Shown here: in pieces, positions 4,825 through 5,874 of the stretch | Layout of the letters: each line of letters opens with the position of its first letter | Position numbering within the stretch: the stretch's first letter is position 1 | From: an uncultured Granulicatella sp. | Lineage (GTDB): Bacteria; Bacillota; Bacilli; Lactobacillales; Aerococcaceae | DNA length: 5,874 nt | Reading direction: 5' to 3' | NCBI GenBank assembly: GCA_937891475.1 | Contig: CALATC010000029.1 | Location: 1 to 5,874, forward strand | Notes under the pieces: generated by a model | What the model saw: the letters and a program-made list of their open reading frames with translations, nothing else | Databases searched by the model: none | Told to the model about the DNA's origin: nothing | Translations under genes and position numbers: made by a program

Positions 4825-4864
4825 TGTGTTTAATTTTTATTCAAACAGATAGGAGAGATAGATT

Positions 4865-5026
4865 GTGAAAGAAGAAAAAATTGAGAAAGTTAGAGTTACT
4901 CTTTCATTACCAGTTAAAACTAACGATAATTTGAACGAATTATCAAAAAAATACGGAATGACAAAGTCTGGCTTAGTTCATTTTTTACTGCAAAGATTAA
5001 AAGAACGTGGCGATTTGTTTAAATAA
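4865..5026 (+). CDS. copG: CopG-type ribbon-helix-helix copy-number repressor
   Basis: A 53-residue protein starting at GTG. A TAG in frame at 4859 rules out an earlier start, and AGGAGA lies 8 nt upstream (4851-4856). The order is a short charged N-terminus, a beta strand KVRVTLSLP (about 8-16), and two helices with NELSKKYGMTKSGLVHFLLQ (about 24-43), the ribbon-helix-helix fold. It resembles pMV158 CopG (45 residues), with the typical G-M/L-S/T-K-S turn. It should dimerise and repress the copG-repB promoter at 4791-4824, limiting replication. It is cotranscribed with repB, 57 bp downstream. The GTG start may keep its level low. The small size and start codon make it easy to miss. Confidence 0.88.
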   Translation: MKEEKIEKVRVTLSLPVKTNDNLNELSKKYGMTKSGLVHFLLQRLKERGDLFK

Positions 5027-5069
5027 AAAAAGAGCCGTGGCAAAACGGCTCTTTCAAATAACTATACTC
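5023..5069 (-). ncRNA. Antisense RNA (RNAII-like) controlling repB
   Basis: On the minus strand a perfect extended -10 (TG-T-TATAAT, the hexamer at 5081-5076) has a weak -35 TTATCA 16 bp upstream. Transcription would start near 5069. The RNA would end at the 9-bp stem AAAGAGCCG/CGGCTCTTT (5054-5046 with 5037-5029) followed by seven U, an A and three U. This gives a transcript of about 45 nt, matching the size and place of pMV158 RNAII between copG and repB. It is complementary to the repB leader and should reduce RepB translation. The terminator overlaps the copG stop codon. The transcript itself is inferred. Confidence 0.75.
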
Positions 5070-5075
5070 AAGGAG

Positions 5076-5081
5076 ATTATA
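5076..5081 (-). promoter_or_regulatory. Promoter -10 of the antisense RNA
   Basis: TATAAT on the minus strand preceded by TGT gives an extended -10. It lies between the repB ribosome binding site (AAGGAG, 5070-5075) and the repB ATG (5084), so transcription is directed away from repB across its leader. Confidence 0.65.
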
Positions 5082-5083
5082 AC

Positions 5084-5683
5084 ATGGTAAAAGAAAATGA
5101 TAAAGATAATCGTTCAAGAAATTGGAACATTATTGTCTATCCTGAATCAGCACCAGCAGACTGGAAAGATTTATTGGTTCAGGAAGTAAGCTTTGTTTGT
5201 AGTCCAATCCATGATAAGGACGTACTTCCAACAGGCGAATTAAAAAAAGCACACTATCATGTGTTGCTATGTTTTGGATATAAAAAAAGCTACGAACAAG
5301 TTAAAGAATTGACTGATAAGCTAAACGCACCAATACCGCAAAAGTCAAAAAGTACAGTTGGTAGTGTGCGTTACATGATTCATATTGATAGTCCAGATAA
5401 GTATCAATACAAGCAAAGTGATATTGAAGTTTACGGCAATATAGATATAGAGCAGTATTTCAAAATGACCGCAACTGACCGCTACTCACATATAGCAGAA
5501 ATGTTAGAGTTCATTGATGATAACGACATAACGGAATTTAAGGATATGCTAGATTACGCTAGGTTGAGAAGATTTGATGATTGGTTCAAGTTGCTATGCG
5601 ACAACAGTGCTTACGCTATCGAGAAGTATATTAAATCAAACAGGCATAAAGGCGATAGACCACAATCAAAAAAGATGCAGTAG
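5084..5683 (+). CDS. repB: RepB, rolling-circle initiator of the pMV158 family (Rep_2)
   Basis: A 199-residue HUH endonuclease that nicks the dso at TACTACG^AC and primes leading-strand synthesis. The motifs are YPESAPADW (19-27), the first metal motif HDKD (43-46), the HUH motif KKAHYHVL (54-61, H57 and H59) and the nucleophile motif RYMIH with Tyr97. These correspond to His39/Asp42, His55/His57 and Tyr99 of pMV158 RepB (210 residues). The C-terminal half (FDIDRY-like NIDIEQYF, then helices) fits the oligomerisation domain. The ATG at 5084 has AAGGAG 8 nt upstream. Expression is limited by CopG at the promoter and by the antisense RNA over the leader. All catalytic residues are present, so it is expected to be active. 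Confidence 0.93.
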   Translation: MVKENDKDNRSRNWNIIVYPESAPADWKDLLVQEVSFVCSPIHDKDVLPTGELKKAHYHVLLCFGYKKSYEQVKELTDKLNAPIPQKSKSTVGSVRYMIHIDSPDKYQYKQSDIEVYGNIDIEQYFKMTATDRYSHIAEMLEFIDDNDITEFKDMLDYARLRRFDDWFKLLCDNSAYAIEKYIKSNRHKGDRPQSKKMQ

Positions 5684-5693
5684 CAAGAAAGAG

Positions 5694-5727
5694 AAAAACC
5701 AAGCGTCCAAGTCACGCTTGGTTTTTT
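5694..5727 (+). terminator. Terminator of copG-repB (constant-core hairpin 1B)
   Basis: A perfect 13-bp stem AAAAACCAAGCGT (5694-5706) pairs with ACGCTTGGTTTTT (5714-5726) around the loop CCAAGTC, ending in a T-run. It has the same design as 2678-2711, with a different stem. Confidence 0.88.
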
Positions 5728-5731
5728 AGTT

Positions 5732-5762
5732 CTTTTAAGCCGTCCGAGTTACGGCTTAAAAG
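5732..5762 (+). repeat. Constant-core hairpin 2B
   Basis: CTTTTAAGCCGT (5732-5743) pairs with ACGGCTTAAAAG (5751-5762) around the loop CCGAGTT. The loop type is the one found in hairpin 1A, not 2A, so the two loop variants are swapped between the units. Confidence 0.8.
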
Positions 5763-5767
5763 GACAA

Positions 5768-5874
5768 GATGAACTGTTGAGAGCGAGAGCGAAAACAGTT
5801 CATCGCAGACTAATCAGATTCATGCTGCAGCATGATCATGATTAGTCGATTGTGGTCGCAAGACCACAACAGAG
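5768..5874 (+). repeat. Hairpin array, second copy, cut by the window end
   Basis: This is near-identical to 2753-2859. GATGAACTGTT (5768-5778) pairs with 5794-5804. GACTAATCA (5808-5816) pairs with 5839-5847 around the palindrome 5820-5835. TTGTGGTC (5850-5857) pairs with 5862-5869 around GCAA. The fourth hairpin seen at 2859-2877 is absent because the sequence stops at 5874. Confidence 0.8.

Noticed and set aside
5029..5054. Plus-strand terminator between copG and repB
   Set aside because: On the plus strand the stem is followed by CAAATAAC, not a T-run. The T-run is on the minus strand, fitting the antisense RNA terminator.

Overview
The window looks like a small, cargo-free plasmid of a low-GC Gram-positive host, most likely Streptococcus or a close lactic relative. 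The evidence is the AT-rich composition, strong GGAG-type ribosome binding sites, MobV relaxases, a Rep_3 theta initiator and a complete pMV158-type rolling-circle replicon. I see no resistance, toxin-antitoxin, tRNA, IS or CRISPR element.

The window consists of two parallel, co-oriented units with the same backbone order: oriT, mob, single-strand-origin-like stem-loop, replicon, paired hairpins, hairpin array, then the next oriT. Unit A (about 1-2899) has a MobV relaxase gene (97-1461), a TAGCGA stem-loop (1482-1559), a terminator, an AT-rich origin with 11-12 bp and 22 bp direct repeats (1633-1867), and a Rep_3 initiator gene (1880-2659). Unit B (about 2900-5874) has a second, diverged MobV gene (2996-4372), a similar stem-loop (4399-4464) and a terminator. 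It continues with the rolling-circle double-strand origin carrying TACTACG-AC in a hairpin loop (4676-4705), copG (4865-5026, GTG start), an antisense RNA (about 5069-5023, minus strand) and repB (5084-5683). Both units end in two terminator-type hairpins and then a conserved hairpin array (2753-2877; 5768-5874) that leads into oriT.

The simplest reading is a cointegrate of two related mobilizable plasmids, one theta-replicating and one rolling-circle. They share the mob/oriT/hairpin backbone and probably fused through it, either by homologous recombination or by the oriT-specific recombination for which MobV (Pre) proteins are named. Rep_3 would open the iteron origin. RepB would nick the dso under control of CopG and the antisense RNA. 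Either MobV protein could act on the practically identical oriTs, with transfer machinery supplied by a helper element.

The most unusual points are these. Both MobV proteins lack the residues aligned with the MobM nucleophile His22 and with Tyr44 (Glu and Phe instead), although the metal-binding HxDExxPHxH motif is intact. The oriT is a variant with nested inverted repeats. A dense series of hairpins precedes each oriT. The window ends appear to be the same backbone junction minus 40 bases, so it may be a whole circular plasmid of about 5.9 kb, but the sequence alone cannot prove this.
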